Positions 1-12,618 of a DNA stretch of 64,000 nucleotides are shown here, in pieces (positions within the stretch are counted from its first letter, which is position 1; each line of letters opens with the position of its first letter). Origin of the DNA: Breviolum minutum Mf 1.05b.01 (taxonomy: Eukaryota > Sar > Dinophyceae > Suessiales > Symbiodiniaceae); the NCBI GenBank assembly GCA_000507305.1, contig DF239938.1:82681-146680 (forward strand). The letters run 5' to 3'. Position numbers and translations under genes: made by a program. The notes beneath the pieces are model-generated. The model ran no database searches, was not told where the DNA came from, and saw nothing but the letters and a program-made list of their open reading frames with translations.

Positions 1-1313
1 GACAGTGAACTGATCAAAACTTGCATGATCTCGGCACCACACGAACTCTTTTTTTTGGTGAGGGAGGGTGGGAACAAAAGAAGAAACCCGAATGGTCTGG
101 AATAGTCCTTCTCATGTGAATTAGGGTGGCCGGCGACGCATTTTGACTCAAAGCTTGGCAAGTTTCACACAGCCGGAAATGATTGAGAAGTCTTTCAAAC
201 AAAACACTTTCCAAACTAATGGATACTTTCCTGGCAACTAACATATCCATACATATCCCATTATCCCACCTATGGAAGAGGAAACTCATCTTCCCAGCTA
301 CAAGGAAGGGTGAACCCTTCTGTCTTCCCCTCCACACGACGCGACGGAGGTGAAAGCTGCCGTTGGGCGTTGGGTTCCGGTGCAATGATGTAAACGGCGC
401 AGTGAGCAAATTGGATCACCACCCTGGCGCACTGCATTTGATGCAATTATTGATTGAGCATCAAAATCCCCTTGTCAACTACATTAACTACAATGTACTT
501 TTTTAAAGTATCCTGAAAATGAGAGATTTGGTGACATTTTTTTTCTCCCCACAAATGGTGCAAAAGATCTTGTTTCGTAACATCCACCACTAGAGGTTCC
601 ATCGGTCGCAGGTACCCTTACATGTAGCTTCAATCTTCCTCTTGCCGTGTCAAAGATCAAATCAAAACAAGTGATTTCAAGACTCTAATGGCTTCACTTC
701 TCCAAAACTTCTGAGGAAAAGCTGCTTGAAACAGATCGTTTTAACTGACTCTGTTGATTTATCAGAAAGTGAGGGAAAACTTTGTGACATGTTTTGATGC
801 CTTACAATTTCGCCCCGAAATCCAGCATCCGAAACAAAACAGTTTCCTCGGTTTGCATATGTTTCAACGGCTTACCGCTTGCCCCTTGCGACACCTTACA
901 GCTTCTGTTTGTTGCGCAGAAAAGCGCATGATTTGATCATTGATGCCCTGATACATGAGCACCTGCAAAAAGCAAGCCCAAGCAGTCCCAATCGTGTTAG
1001 TCCGGGATCAATGACTTGCCGATTTGGGGGCCAAAGGTGAATTGAAAGGGTTGCGACCTCCCCATCTGCTAGGATGCAGTGCTGAAAATCGAAGCTTTTT
1101 GGTGTCCAACTGTCATGGGAATGTCTTTTAGATTTAAGCTTCGTAACATCAGAAATGAAATGTTCATTTAAAAAGGGATTCCTCTTGCGCGGCCCAACCT
1201 GACTGATCTAACGAATCTACCTAGTGATGGATGTGGGCATTTTTTCATGAAGGGATTTTGACCCCTGAGGGCGCAGCTCCAATCGCCACCCCCAAACATA
1301 TCTGTCATATCGT
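1..1313. other. Spacer without recognisable gene
   Basis: No open frame here has family motifs or flanking splice signals that I can support. The sequence is AT-rich with short homopolymers, and I see nothing specific in it. Confidence 0.5.
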
Positions 1314-1433
1314 GTATATATGGGTGTTTCCAAAAAATAGGGGTACCCCAAAATGGATGGTTTATAATGGAAAACCCTATTAAAAATGGATGATTTGGGC
1401 CTACCCCTATTTTTTGGAAACATCCATATATAC
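1314..1433. mobile_element. MITE-like foldback, family A copy 1
   Basis: The two ends form a long imperfect inverted repeat. The left arm (about 1314-1351) contains GTGTTTCCAAAAAATAGGGG, and the right arm (about 1393-1433) carries its reverse complement, CCCCTATTTTTTGGAAACA. The 40-base centre is itself AT-rich and shared with the copy at 2588-2697. There is no coding capacity. Size, inverted ends and repetition within the window fit a miniature inverted-repeat element, but no transposase or family name is known to me. Confidence 0.7.
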
Positions 1434-2587
1434 ATCTGTTTATTGCTGGTGAATCCCTGAAATTCTTCGTTCCCCGGGTTGCCGGGATCGCGGACAGCGG
1501 AGAAAATGGACATTGTCATACCTTAGTCCAAGGCGAAGGTAAGGGACAGAAGCACAATCACTCACCTGGTGATGTCAAGAGAAAAAATGAGCACGACTGT
1601 AAAATCAACATCAGGCAATTGAGAATACCCAAAAGAAGTCAAAAAATATTCTGGTCCAACACCTATGTATTGGATCAGTCCACTTTCTCCTTGGTTTTCA
1701 AACAAAAATCCTTGTGTTTCGCGTGTTCAATGCAGAATGGAAGCTATACTAGCTTGGGGCAGGGATATTCCAGCCCATCACGGAATATCCTTGCCTTTGA
1801 ACATAATTCAACTAGCGAACGGTACCAACAGAAACCCGACCTTTCTTGGCATACAGCATTCCAACGTTCCCAAAAAAGGTGGCTTGCTGACCCAGCGGCT
1901 AATGATGTTCATAGAGTAATAACGAATGTCGTCATCGTTCCAATTGACCTTGCAGAGCGTCAATTGTGACGCAAAAGCTGGAGCATAAAAGCGTGGGAAA
2001 ACATGGGGTGGGGCCATCTTGAAAAACCATCTGTCATAATGTATATATGTACATATATAGATATACAAATACAGTGTATTTCCACAAAATGTCTCTCTCT
2101 CAATGCATAAATTTGTGAATTCCATGTTTGTTTTGGTGAAATGAATGTCTCCTCTCAACAATAACCAATAAATCATCATGTTGTGATTCACATCTTTGCC
2201 AACTTAGCCAGGCAACGAGGTAGAACAGAGACACCACGAAAATCACGGCGCCCAAGAGCATGTAAGCCACCTTTCAACCCGACGGAGGGGAGGACATATA
2301 TATTACCACCCATTTTTTGAAACCATCATCACCTATTCACCTCCAATCATTCCGGTAAAAGCTGGCAATTTTAGAAAAAAGATTCTATTTATATATGTAG
2401 CGGCGATATATTTACGTCTATATGAATAATCTATCCATATAGCTGATAGCTATGATGTCTTTCCAAAAAAGGGCAATGAAAAACAACTCCTGTTTCCCCC
2501 GTGCTTTTCGAAACAAACCTCACTGTCAGCTGCTGTAGGAATAAATTCTTCCTCTTCGCCTTCGCCTTGGTGGTGGTCTTTGGATCC

Positions 2588-2697
2588 AATTGGGTGTTTC
2601 CAACAATAGGGGGTGCTCCAAAATGGATGGTTTATAATGGAAAACCCTATTAAAATGGATGATTTGGGGATACCATTATTTTTGGAAACACCCAATT
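2588..2697. mobile_element. MITE-like foldback, family A copy 2
   Basis: The left arm begins AATTGGGTGTTTCC and the right arm ends GGAAACACCCAATT. The centre (AAAATGGATGGTTTATAATG and on) matches the copy at 1314-1433 almost base for base, so the two are one family. It is non-coding. Confidence 0.7.
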
Positions 2698-2893
2698 TCC
2701 CCCAAGGGTCGAGGTAAAAATGAAAAAAATGTGTGAAACCATCTTTTTGCCATTCTTTGGGGGTCTTTGACGACACCACCAGTAAAACCAGTGCTAGGCA
2801 TACCGACTGCTGGTAGGGCTGGTAGCATTCTTATTCCTAGCTCCGTAGCTCCTAGTGATTCCTGCTGTTGTCATTGCTTTTTGGCAAACCTCG

Positions 2894-2998
2894 TACACCC
2901 CCGAAATTTAACATGGCCCCTGAAAAATGATGGTTGGAAGATGAGTTTCCTTTTGGGATTGCCTATTTTTAGGGGCTATGTTAAATTTCCGGGGTGTA
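2894..2998. mobile_element. MITE-like foldback, family D
   Basis: The inverted arms are TACACCCCCGAAATTTAACA at the left and TGTTAAATTTCCGGGGTGTA at the right, continuing inward through CCCCTGAAAAAT and ATTTTTAGGGG. A diverged relative with CCCCTGAAAAATGACGGATG lies at about 19349-19447. It is non-coding. Confidence 0.65.
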
Positions 2999-3253
2999 GC
3001 TTCTCATAAGGTGCCCAACTCTACAACTGAGTTTGGTATGGACTTGTATGTGTATCCTCAGTAAAGCACCTTGTTTGGCAAGCAAAGCTTGGAGGAATTA
3101 TTGGAAATACACCGAAAGCATCATCGAATTTCATCCAAACTCAGGTATCATTCTGCATACTTTGACATGGTTTCCAACACACCATACCCATCTGTGCCAG
3201 GATCAAGCACTTTCACATGAACCCGTCCACTTTTCGACTGACAGGGCAGCCTT

Positions 3254-3955
3254 CTAAGCCCATGCACCTTCCAGTTCGCCTTCCAGTTCGCCTTCTGCTT
3301 CTTTGCCTTCTGCTTCTTTGCCTTCTGCTTCACCTTCTACTGCCTCACCTGCTTCTTTGCCTTCTGCTTCACCTTCTACTGCCTCACCTGCAAGAAGCCA
3401 TTGCATCAAAGTTGAGATGCTTGGGATTTAAAAGGTAGGGATTATTTGAAGGAAGCAAATCAACAAACCAAATCAACAACCAAATCTTCAACAAATCTAT
3501 GCCAGCATAGACCCCAAACAGTTGAGAGGAATCAAGTTCCGCTTCTTGGCCCCCCAGAAGCACCCCCCCGCCCAACGGCAATTTCAAACCTTCTGAGGCT
3601 TCACCTTCAACTACTTCACCTTGGCCACGAGAGGCGCGTCCGTAAATTTTCGGAAACCACATCAAGGTCCCAAACGAAAAAAACGGCCAGAAAATGTGGA
3701 AGGAAATATGGGGGAAAGACTGTGCTTTTTGTTTAGAGAAGAAGCGAGTTCATGATTTTGTTGTGTTTTTTGTTTTGTTCACCATGGAGACATGTGTCAC
3801 TTCACAAGTTTTCAAAGCTCGCGGACCTTCCCGCCCCAAAAGTCATCTTCCAACAGTCTTGGAGTATGCTCAATGGTGTTCACCTTGTTTTCACAACTTC
3901 ATGCCGGCCTTTAGCCTCTTCGGACTCCGTTGCCGCTTCCTGATCCAAACGGGAG
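3254..3955 (-). CDS. Exons of an acidic Gly/Glu/Ala/Lys repeat protein (tentative)
   Basis: Three stretches read well on the minus strand. An upstream exon (about 3885-3955) contains DQEAATESEEAKGRHEVVK and ends at a plausible AAG|GTGAAC donor. A middle stretch (about 3570-3640) reads GQGEVVEGEASEG. The last exon (about 3254-3384) starts after an AG|G acceptor and encodes repeats of GEAVEGEAEGKEA (13 residues, 39 bp), then shorter EGKEA and EGEL units, ending at TAG. The repeat period is a multiple of three and the frame stays open, which supports coding. I do not recognise the protein; it is low-complexity and strongly acidic. The first exon was not found and exon joins are inferred. Confidence 0.4.
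3259..3384 (-). repeat. In-frame coding minisatellite (39-bp unit)
   Basis: On the minus strand, GGTGAGGCAGTAGAAGGTGA and what follows to the next unit makes 39 bp. Two full units are followed by partial AAAGAAGCAGAAGGC and GAACTGGAAGGC units. All unit lengths are multiples of three. Confidence 0.7.
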
Positions 3956-4628
3956 GCTTCTATTGATAGAAGAGATAAACATCTGCTATGTGAATGTATG
4001 TGAGACGTTGTGATTCACCAAGCTGTTGAATGCTCCCTTTTAAGCATGGTTTCTCGGAGCAAAACGATAATCAGGCTATTTCAGGCGATAGAAACCGATG
4101 GTTTCTTCATTTTAACCGCTTGGTGACGCGTTGCAGTTCAACCTCCGCCAAATGCATGTTACTGCGAAATTTCATCCTCCAAGACTCGTTTCTGGTGTCC
4201 ATCAAATACTAGAATGTCCACTTAGAGCTTTGTAAATGATTTAACCACTTCGAACTGGGTCGAAACTTTCAAAAAAATTATTGATTTTTTGCTGACATGT
4301 GTAAAGATGATTTGCTGATTTGAGGTGGGTTTAATGACTTTTTGCCATTCATTTCATGGTTTTTTTTGCGGGGTTGACAGTGCTTGTTTTCACCTTTTAC
4401 CATGCCAACGGACACCAAAAGTTGACCTCCAATGTCGACCTCACCGTGACATCCTGCCGGAAAAAAAAATCCAACTGGAATGATATGGTTTAAAAAAAGA
4501 TGGAATTTTCTAAAAAACATCCCCAAGAAATAATGATGAAAGCCTACCAGGACCATAGGAAAATAGCATGGAAGATACCATGGTTTCATATCCTGAAGAA
4601 CTTCTCCATGTAAGTCTGGGATTTGGGC

Positions 4629-4718
4629 GTAAACTAACATGGCAATGGAAAATGGACCTGTTGAAGATGTATTCTCTTTTGACAAAAGGGGGGATGTTCC
4701 ATTGCCATCTTAGTTTAC
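4629..4718. mobile_element. MITE-like foldback, family B copy 1
   Basis: The left arm is GTAAACTAACATGGCAATGG and the right arm is CCATTGCCATCTTAGTTTAC, its near-perfect reverse complement. A second copy lies at 13635-13726. It is non-coding. Confidence 0.7.
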
Positions 4719-6099
4719 TGGAGGGTATTAAAGGTGCTGAAAAATGCACTTTAGCCAAAGCTAAATATACAAATATGAGTCCATATATGTGAATATGCAC
4801 ATGCAAATGCCTTGTTTATCTATCTATCGATCTAACTAAGTAGCTATTCAAGTATATTGATTCACTGAAACCTGGTACATTAAATCTTGTGTGTGTGCAC
4901 CTAACTGCTACAATTAAAAAAAACTGTCTGTATATAATATTTATCCTCCTTCGATTTTCATGCGTGTTTTTTTCCAAAAACTTATCATCCCTGTGGCAGC
5001 TTCAGCCTTTGAGTTTCATGCATGAAACATGGGTCTCTTGAGTCCAACATAGCTCGGTCACACCCTCGCCGAAAGTTTCAACAAACATCTCGGCTCCTGA
5101 TCAGCTCCTAAGATTCAACTGGTGCCCATTGAAAGGAAGGGCTAGTTCAGGTTTCGCTGCGAATTTCAAGTGAAGTCACACATAGCAAAAGGGCAACTCA
5201 GAATGTGTAAAAATATGTAAAAAAAAAGATAGATATGTTTGGGATGATTTGGGATTATACGACCTTATAGTCAATATCAATATCTCTCATGAATTACACG
5301 TTCTTAGCCATCAAAGTTGATCCCGGGCCCAAATGCTGAGCCCCTCTGCTGGCGCGTAAGGACGTCACTGGACCTGTAAATGAACCACCCAACACACAGG
5401 AACAACACAACATGTTCAAGTCATTGTTCAATCTGATAGAGGTGCTCATCTCGCTGGCAACGAAAATGTACATCCCAAGTCACAGGCTACGAGTCTACTT
5501 CCCGACAAAATGTGATGGGCATCGCTGAAACAATGCGACGGGGCCTGACACTTTCGCTTCCAGTAGGCATACCTTCACAAAGCGGAAAGTTCACAGTAGG
5601 GGATTTGTTGAAAATGGGGAGATGGATTTCCAGTGCAAGTTAAGAATAGATAGCAGCTAGCATAGCAAATCAATGAATGAATGCCCAAAAAAGAGGGTCA
5701 GTCATGACAACAAACTTGCATCAGGCGCTGAATGGCTAGACAAATAAGATCAGGGCTAATTACTGATCATTTGTATAGAACGCTCAGCCGAAACGGGACC
5801 TTTTGGAAATGTAGGGCATGGCGTTTCATTTTCATGATCTTGCCAGCGTTATTATAGACCCATGTTCCCAAATTTGCACATTTTCTCAGCGGCACGACAT
5901 TGGAAGATACATTTGGGATATATACATTGAAGGACTGGTAAAGGATGCCTGGTTGCTGCTCACCCCATCTTTATGGCAAAAAATCTCATGATGATGATAT
6001 CGGTATCACTCAGACGCCGGGGGGGGAACAACCCCCCCGCTGTCATACAGCGGTCATTTTCCTCCGACTTTCGGGGCGTTCCAACACTTCTATGGGCAA
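4719..6099. other. Mostly non-coding spacer
   Basis: The minus strand near 5440-5500 gives a short plausible exon (MYIFVASEMSTSIRLNNDLN), but neighbouring exons could not be linked to it. Near 6018-6040 two runs, GGGGGGG and CCCCCCC, flank AACAA and form a short hairpin. Nothing else is supported. Confidence 0.35.
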
Positions 6100-6272
6100 A
6101 ACACCTGTGTCTCGAATAAGACCCAACCAAATGTGACTTGCATCGTGGACTCCCGAATCTTCAGAAATAAGTTCATCCAGGCCCTTTTGGTGGTTGACTT
6201 GACATCAGACCTGCCATCCACAAGGACCTGCCAAGTTGCTAGCAGTAGTAAAAGACCAACTCGAATCGTCAT
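6100..6272 (-). CDS. Possible first exon of a secreted protein
   Basis: From the ATG at 6272 the minus strand encodes MTIRVGLLLLLATWQVLVDG. This is a charged start, a Leu-rich core and a small-residue cleavage region typical of a signal peptide. A polar stretch follows (RSDVKSTTKRAWMNLFLKIRES). The frame stays open to about 6100, with no clear donor. The family is not recognised and no downstream exon was found. It could be chance coding. Confidence 0.35.
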
Positions 6273-6929
6273 GGCGCCCGGATTTGAGTCGGAGATCCTT
6301 TGCCTCTTTAACGTCTCGATCTTGAGCCAATCAAAAACACAACAAGCTTGACATGTTGACACATGTCCACCAATGAAACGTGAAACCACGACGAACTGAA
6401 GTAGAAAATGAGCCGATTTGAATAGAACTCAGACTTTTCATACAATAGTTCATCAACCACGCTGAGCATGAACGTGTCATAAACACAAGCACCATCACAA
6501 GCACCAGCACCACCCCCTTTTCGTGGGGAGCAGTTCGCAACATCCGTCAGCGACTCTGCAAGGGGACACCTTTGGAACACAGGCACTGGATGAGATCCCA
6601 GAATCTTCATCTACCGAATTGGCTTTTCTTAAAAACATCTTTATCGCAACTGGGGGAGAGAAAAGAAAAATGGTTTGCTTGGAGTTTCATGAATTTTGTG
6701 GGAAAAAAAGAATGCCAGGAAAATCAACCATTACCGGGATGCAATGGTTGAACCTGCAGTTGGCAACGCAGAAATCTAACACATCCTGACCATCCAAGCC
6801 TCAGGATCGAGCTGGGGAAACGGTGCCCCTAGCAGGACTCCAGGATGCTGAAAAAGCAACACTTGAAATTGGCTAATTTAAGATAGGCCGATAGGCCTGC
6901 TGAACTGCCTTGTTCTTGTTATCTTCCTC

Positions 6930-7320
6930 CTTCTCTCTCCCATTCACGTTCTAAATCTCATTCTCATTCCCATTCACATTCGTTCTCTATCTCTCTCTCT
7001 CTCTCTATTTCTCCTGTCCTTCATTCTCTGCATATCATTCCGTTCTTACCATGTTTCTATCGTTCTACCTTTCTATCGTTGTATCTATTTCTATTTATCT
7101 GCCAAGCATGTCCGTTTACTCATCCACCATCTACTCATCTATCCAATCGACTTATCTATCGGTCTTTGTGTATGTTTCCATCTCTCTATCTTTCTATCTT
7201 TCTTTCTGTCCATATCGTTCTATCATGTCTATCTGTCCACCCATCTGTCTAGCTCTGCCTATCTATCTGTCCCTATGAATATCTATTTATCTATCGAACT
7301 ATCTACCTCTGTCTAAGGAT
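6930..7320. repeat. TCTA/TTCT-rich simple repeat tract
   Basis: A degenerate pyrimidine-rich microsatellite: TC dinucleotides near 6990-7008, then imperfect TCTA/TATC units to about 7320, with TCATC units continuing thinly to 7480. Confidence 0.8.
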
Positions 7321-7982
7321 TATCCTCCATGCATCCATCCATCCACCTGGCCAAACAGCAATCCATCTATGCTTAAGTGACTTGTATCTATTCTATCGAA
7401 TCCAATCTCATCACATCTACTTTGATTAGTCTGCTCTCATCCCATCTCATCCCATCACATCTCATCTCATCTGATCATATACTGCAATGAGATCTTCATA
7501 ATCTCATCTGGCCCACTGCATTGAATCTAATCTTCTCTTTGCTTCGTTCTATCTGTCCCGCTTGGAAAAATGACACACCGTGTGTCCGACTTTGCCGCGT
7601 GTCAGACAAAAAAAACGCGTGTGGCAACTTTTATTCCTATAGCATCCTATAGCATTATACAGAAGCCACATCCAAGTTGACATGACCATCCCACTAATTC
7701 CACCTGCGGCTGCGACTGCGGCTGCGACCACCTCGTGTCTTTTGAGTGGGGTGATTCCCAGAACCCCGGGTTGGGGCGCAATGATCCAACCTCAAAATCA
7801 TCAAATCCATTCAAATCCTAATGAATGATCATGGCTTATTAAATAAACCATTGGTGTCCCTTAATAATCCTAGTAAGGCCCTATCAAAGTCTTATTTCTG
7901 AGGGGGGTAGGTTAGGATGGTGGATTGACCAGTCATAAAATGATGTTGATTTTGATGTTGGCATTCGTAAATGCATATATAT

Positions 7983-8003
7983 AGAGAGAGAGAGAGAGAG
8001 AGA
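7983..8003. repeat. (GA)n microsatellite
   Basis: An uninterrupted GA dinucleotide run with ATATATA on its left. It lies in a spacer (7.3-9.2 kb) where I see no gene. Confidence 0.85.
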
Positions 8004-8958
8004 TACGTATTCTTAAAGCCCCCTGCGCACAAAGTTCCACAACTCTCGCTTTGAATTCAAAACTTCCTCGTAGTCGTAAAGTTTCACATGCAAGAAAACG
8101 AACAATATGAAATAACTGCAGAACAAAGAAAAAAACAAAGGTAACCTTAAAAAAAACATTCGGAATGTTCTTCCCTGCCCAGAACCCTGCAAATGTCATG
8201 GTCCCAGCAACCTAGTAAACAATCATCGGTTCTTTTTCCCTGCCGTTTTCCCTGCCGAACTTTAAAAAAGTAATTACGACAATTACTTTACTCAAATGCA
8301 ACTTCAACTAGAAGGAAAGGTCTATCCAAGAGTTTCGTGTTTCAAAGCTTCAGGCTTCAACTGAAAATCAATCCGAAACAATCTCCTTAAAAAAAACACA
8401 AACATGTAGCTGGCAACTTCAAGTTGATAAGATCCACATCCTTGCATGGCACCCTCTGTCGAAGCCTTCTCATGTCCACTCCGGTCCATGATCTTGTTTT
8501 ATCCAACTAGACCTACCCACCACCTCATCCCCCAATTCCAAATAGTTGTCCAAGTGGCCAGAACGAACTACACCACAGACTCGGATTTCCTAGGAAGTAG
8601 ATGGTGCAAGTGATGGCCAAGCCGCCAAGCCCCTTTCCGTCGATCGAAGGTGTGCTAGCAAAGCTTCTAGATCTAAATTGTTCCCTCTCTCAGAATGGAT
8701 TTAGCTACCAAGATTACCCAAAAGCAGCTAGATAGATACATCCAGCTCCGACCCAGTCTAAATACCCAACCTTCCAACAACTCAGGATCGAACTTTTTGA
8801 ATGCATGGAGAGGTGACAAGGGTCACAGAAAAAGGGTAGCTACTATATTTCCATGGTACCTCCATGCATTTCCTAAGTGGCCTCCTCGCAATGCGTGAAA
8901 TAGAATCACAGGCTCACGTTCATTTAACCGTGCGCATTCACTCATGTACTCGTTTCGG

Positions 8959-9024
8959 GTCCGTCAGTCCGTCCGTCCGTCAGTCAGTCAGTCAGCCAGT
9001 GAGGCAGGCAGGCAGGCAGGCATT
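8959..9024. repeat. GTCC/GTCA then GGCA tetranucleotide repeats
   Basis: CCGTCAGT-type tetranucleotides are followed by GGCA units. The open frames running across it are repeat artefacts. Confidence 0.8.
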
Positions 9025-9272
9025 CATACAGTCATTCCTAGGTTTCTATTTCCACTACCATTTTATCAACCAAATACCCTCCTCAAAAACACCAACCTCC
9101 AAAACGTCGCCCCAACCCTCCCTGTCCGCTTGGCGTTCCCGACATCTACAAAGCCTGTCATCAAGCGTCTGGGTGCCTGAGGCCGAAAACACCGTGACAA
9201 AATGCGGCTGTACCACCATGATGCTACCACAGCCACCACAACGAAAAATATTATACCAATATTATACCACCT

Positions 9273-9358
9273 GGAAAGTAGATGGCGCAACTCCCATGTG
9301 TTGGTTTATCATGGCTCCTTTCCAAGCCACCTTTTTGGGAGTTGCGCCATCTACTTTC
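9273..9358. mobile_element. MITE-like foldback, family C
   Basis: The left arm is GAAAGTAGATGGCGCAACTC and the right arm is GAGTTGCGCCATCTACTTTC, a perfect inverted repeat of at least 20 bp around a loop of about 40 bp. It is non-coding. Confidence 0.75.
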
Positions 9359-10215
9359 AACACAATGTATAAATATGAGTCAAAATGGGAATCTTCCCCA
9401 TTTGAAGGGGTGAAAATTTTACAAAAACATGAAACCACCACCTAGTTTTTATTGATCTCACAATTTTCTGTCAGAATCCGTCCCCTAAAAGGTGGTCGTG
9501 GCGTTTGGATTTTTATCTTGGTCCCTTCCGCAGGGTCACTAGTGGGCTGAAAGTTGAACATATATAAATAGAAATCCAAATGATATGGTTAATTAATGCC
9601 TCTACCCCCTCAAACCTATTCAAAACCCCCGAGAAAATGTAATGTCCTTTTGGGATGGCCAAAAAATTCTGGGGACATTCGTTCATTGTCAGGTGGGTGG
9701 TATAATGTGCCTTTGATCTGTATCAACACCGGAAATCCTTCCCTCGCCGTAACCCAACTTGCTTGACACTTTTTGTTGGCGCCATTCCCCAACCCACCAG
9801 CAGCTGGCCCGTTTTCGGCCAGCTGTTTTTCCGCTGCCCTGTGAAGATGGCGGCAATTTGATGGACCCAGTTTAATGGATGGTTGGAAAGTGCTGACAAA
9901 ATCCCGTGGTTGTGAAACTTTGGCAGCACCCTAATTTTCAGCTTTTTAGCCATAGATCACACCTCATCGCGACATATTTCCGAAGATTCCCTCAGTGAGC
10001 CGCACATGAAGTCTTCGCGGGAAACTTCACCATAAATTGGTACACGAGACGCCCAATGGCGCACCGAAAGCAACAAAGAAACGCTCGCCGCAAGATCTTT
10101 CCCTAATGATAATTCAAATGGGATTAAGCAAATGCCGCGTGATATTCATAGGATCTATAGGGGTGGAGCCGGAAGAGCTCCAAGTTCAGCAATTGTACAG
10201 AATTTACCGGCATCC

Positions 10216-10378
10216 CACTTTTCTTGTAGGGAAACCATCCTGGCAATGCACGGTGAGACATGATGCACGGTGACGGCATCGGCCAGAAACACAGCGCCAA
10301 CACTTTTCGGTTGGGCCCTGTTGACTCGGTGGCCTTCCAAAAATTCGTCGATGGGATCATTCGTAACAAGAGCGTGGA
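10216..10378 (-). CDS. Isolated exon of an unrecognised protein
   Basis: On the minus strand a frame without stops reads NDPIDEFLEGHRVNRAQPK, then AVFLADAVTVHH and ARMVSLQEKWDA. It ends at a GT donor (GCCG|GTAAAT). Residue composition is protein-like and the opposite strand is less convincing. A further stretch on the same strand near 10800-10965 (EAKAMTWADVLPPGTGG plus a Leu run) may belong to the same gene. No family is recognised. Confidence 0.35.
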
Positions 10379-10978
10379 CACATCCATCAATTAACTAACC
10401 AACTATGACAGCCGGGAACGTGAAATCCATCTGTCGAATATGACCCATTTGATTTACATAGGGATTCAATGATATTCAACCCCCCCCAAAAAAAAAGAAA
10501 ACATCTTTCTTCCATTCTCCGGTCGTTTCTCTGCCCAAATTACAGGACCCCAAATCGTTGAACCTTGACTTAGCAAGGCCGATTTTGATGGGTGCTGTCA
10601 ACCAATCCCCCTTTTGGAGGCCGATTATCCAATTCTATATTTACTGAACTGAATGCGATCCTTCCACAACAACCTGTGCCCCCAAGTTTGCGACTGTTGG
10701 AAGATCGAGGGTTTGGGGGATTCGTCATGATTCGTCACATGGTGACCTTCAGGCTTTGGCCCTTTCAGGATTGGGTGGCACCCAGAATGTTTTGTAAACA
10801 CTTGCAGGAGACGCACTGCTATCACACGGGAGCGTGGACGTTGATCTCGCCTCATCATCAACAGCAACAGCAACAGCGACAACGGCGACGACTGAGAAGA
10901 ACCACCAGTGCCTGGAGGTAAAACATCAGCCCAGGTCATGGCCTTGGCCTCAGGAAACGTCAACGTGGTTGTTACATC

Positions 10979-12484
10979 TCGCTGTTGTTGAACATGGGAA
11001 CCTGAAAATCGTCCAGGTTCAGAATCTTCTCTTCAAAGCTATGTTTCAATTTCAACTTGTGTTTTTGTCAGTCGTTGGTCACCGGGGTTGCCCGCTCTTC
11101 AAGGAAAAAAACAAAAACACCACCTCCTCATTGCTATGTCTTGGTTTTTTGGAGGGTTGAGGGGTTTTCGCGAAATTTTAGCAACTCCACATTCGCAAAT
11201 GATCAATAAACTAAACATGGACGGTTGCCAGGTTGCATTGGCGGGTTTTTTCGGGGGGGTCTGGTGGGCCAAAAGGTTGATCATTCCAGAGCTTCAAACT
11301 GCCATTTCGCTGTGGCAGCAAAGGACATATAAGTCAAAACCGCAAAACCCAACCCAAAACCCATTAAAAACCGGAAGGAAAGTTCCAAAAACCTTCCAGT
11401 TGTTTAGTTGGAAACAACATGAATGGAATTTTTGAAGTTGTTTGCAGCAATCAACACCCTTTACTTTATATAATAAGAAGCATTTGCCAACAACAAACCA
11501 TTGCGGGTTTTTATCTTGGAGAAGATCAAGTTGCTGCTGAGAGCACATCCCGGATACCTGGGAACTAAGATATCCTTCTCCCAAGGTGGTTGGGAAGATG
11601 ATGTTCCTTTACCATACTGTTGATGGAAGAAATCCGGCGATCACCAGTTGATAGGTAGTTGATCAGTTGATCCCATTATATCCCAGGTGGTGCAGGATGT
11701 TTTCCATCAACAGTAGGTGGGACATGTATCCGTTCCCTGGAGGTACCCAACCTGTATCGTTTTCAAAACATCCTTCATGGATGGCCAGATTTGCCTCAGC
11801 GTTCAAGAAAATTTCCGAGATCCAAGAGACTTTGGGAGTTTGGTGAGTGAAAGCAGTCATTTAACCACCCCCTTCTATTCTGGGTAGTTCCTGATTCGTG
11901 GGGAGCTCTGTACTGAGATCTTTTTGTATGCATACAATACATAATTCTTAGACACATATCACAATATAATTATATATGTATCATTCCTAAGATCAATGGT
12001 AGTGCTTGCGCCTTTCGAAGAAATCAACTCTCCATACCAAGTCCCTTCTCATATTCAAAAAGGCCCCAAGAACATGACAGTGATTCATGCTGCTGAATTC
12101 AGCCTGTGAAAATCCGCAGCACCACCTTTAGGATTCGAACGAAATTGCTATAGTTACTATAGTTGGGCAGGGACAAATGTGACAAATGAGAAAACCCGGT
12201 CTCCTAGAAGTTTGCTTATTATATACTTTCTGAATATTGCTGATATTCAATATCAAGCTTCACTTAGACTTCAGTAACTGGCAGTAACAAATTTTCGAAA
12301 CATGAACCTTCTAAACATGCAGGAAGAAAAATTGCCATCTCGAAATAGGGAACAAAACACCAAGGAACCCCTCGCCGTGGCAAATACGACATGCCCCTGT
12401 ACCTGGGGAAAACGTTTCTGGTGACCAATAGATTCGGGTGGGACGAGAAAGCCATTCAAGATCCACCCGCCTAAGTCAAATAAT
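10979..12484. other. Spacer with short foldbacks
   Basis: No gene is supported. Imperfect inverted repeats occur around 11375-11450 (AGTTGTTTAGTTGGAAACAAC) and 11620-11715 (GTTGATGGAA against TTCCATCAAC). The rest is AT-rich. Confidence 0.45.
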
Positions 12485-12486
12485 CA

Positions 12487-12618
12487 ACTAATGGTTTAAG
12501 TTTAATTGTTGGTTTGGGTTGTTGGTTTGGAATCCTAGGATCCCCTTTATGAAAGGGACTTTTATTTTGGGGATGCCATGATCAAATTCCAAACCAACAA
12601 CCCCAACCAACAACCAAC
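12487..12618. mobile_element. MITE-like foldback, family E
   Basis: GTTGGTTTGGGTTGTTGGTT at the left is matched by AACCAACAACCCCAACCAAC at the right, flanking about 70 bp of unrelated sequence. It is non-coding. Confidence 0.65.

Noticed and set aside
8959..9024. Short regular repeats that might suggest a CRISPR array
   Set aside because: Uninterrupted tetranucleotide units without unique spacers, in a eukaryotic genome; simple repeat only.
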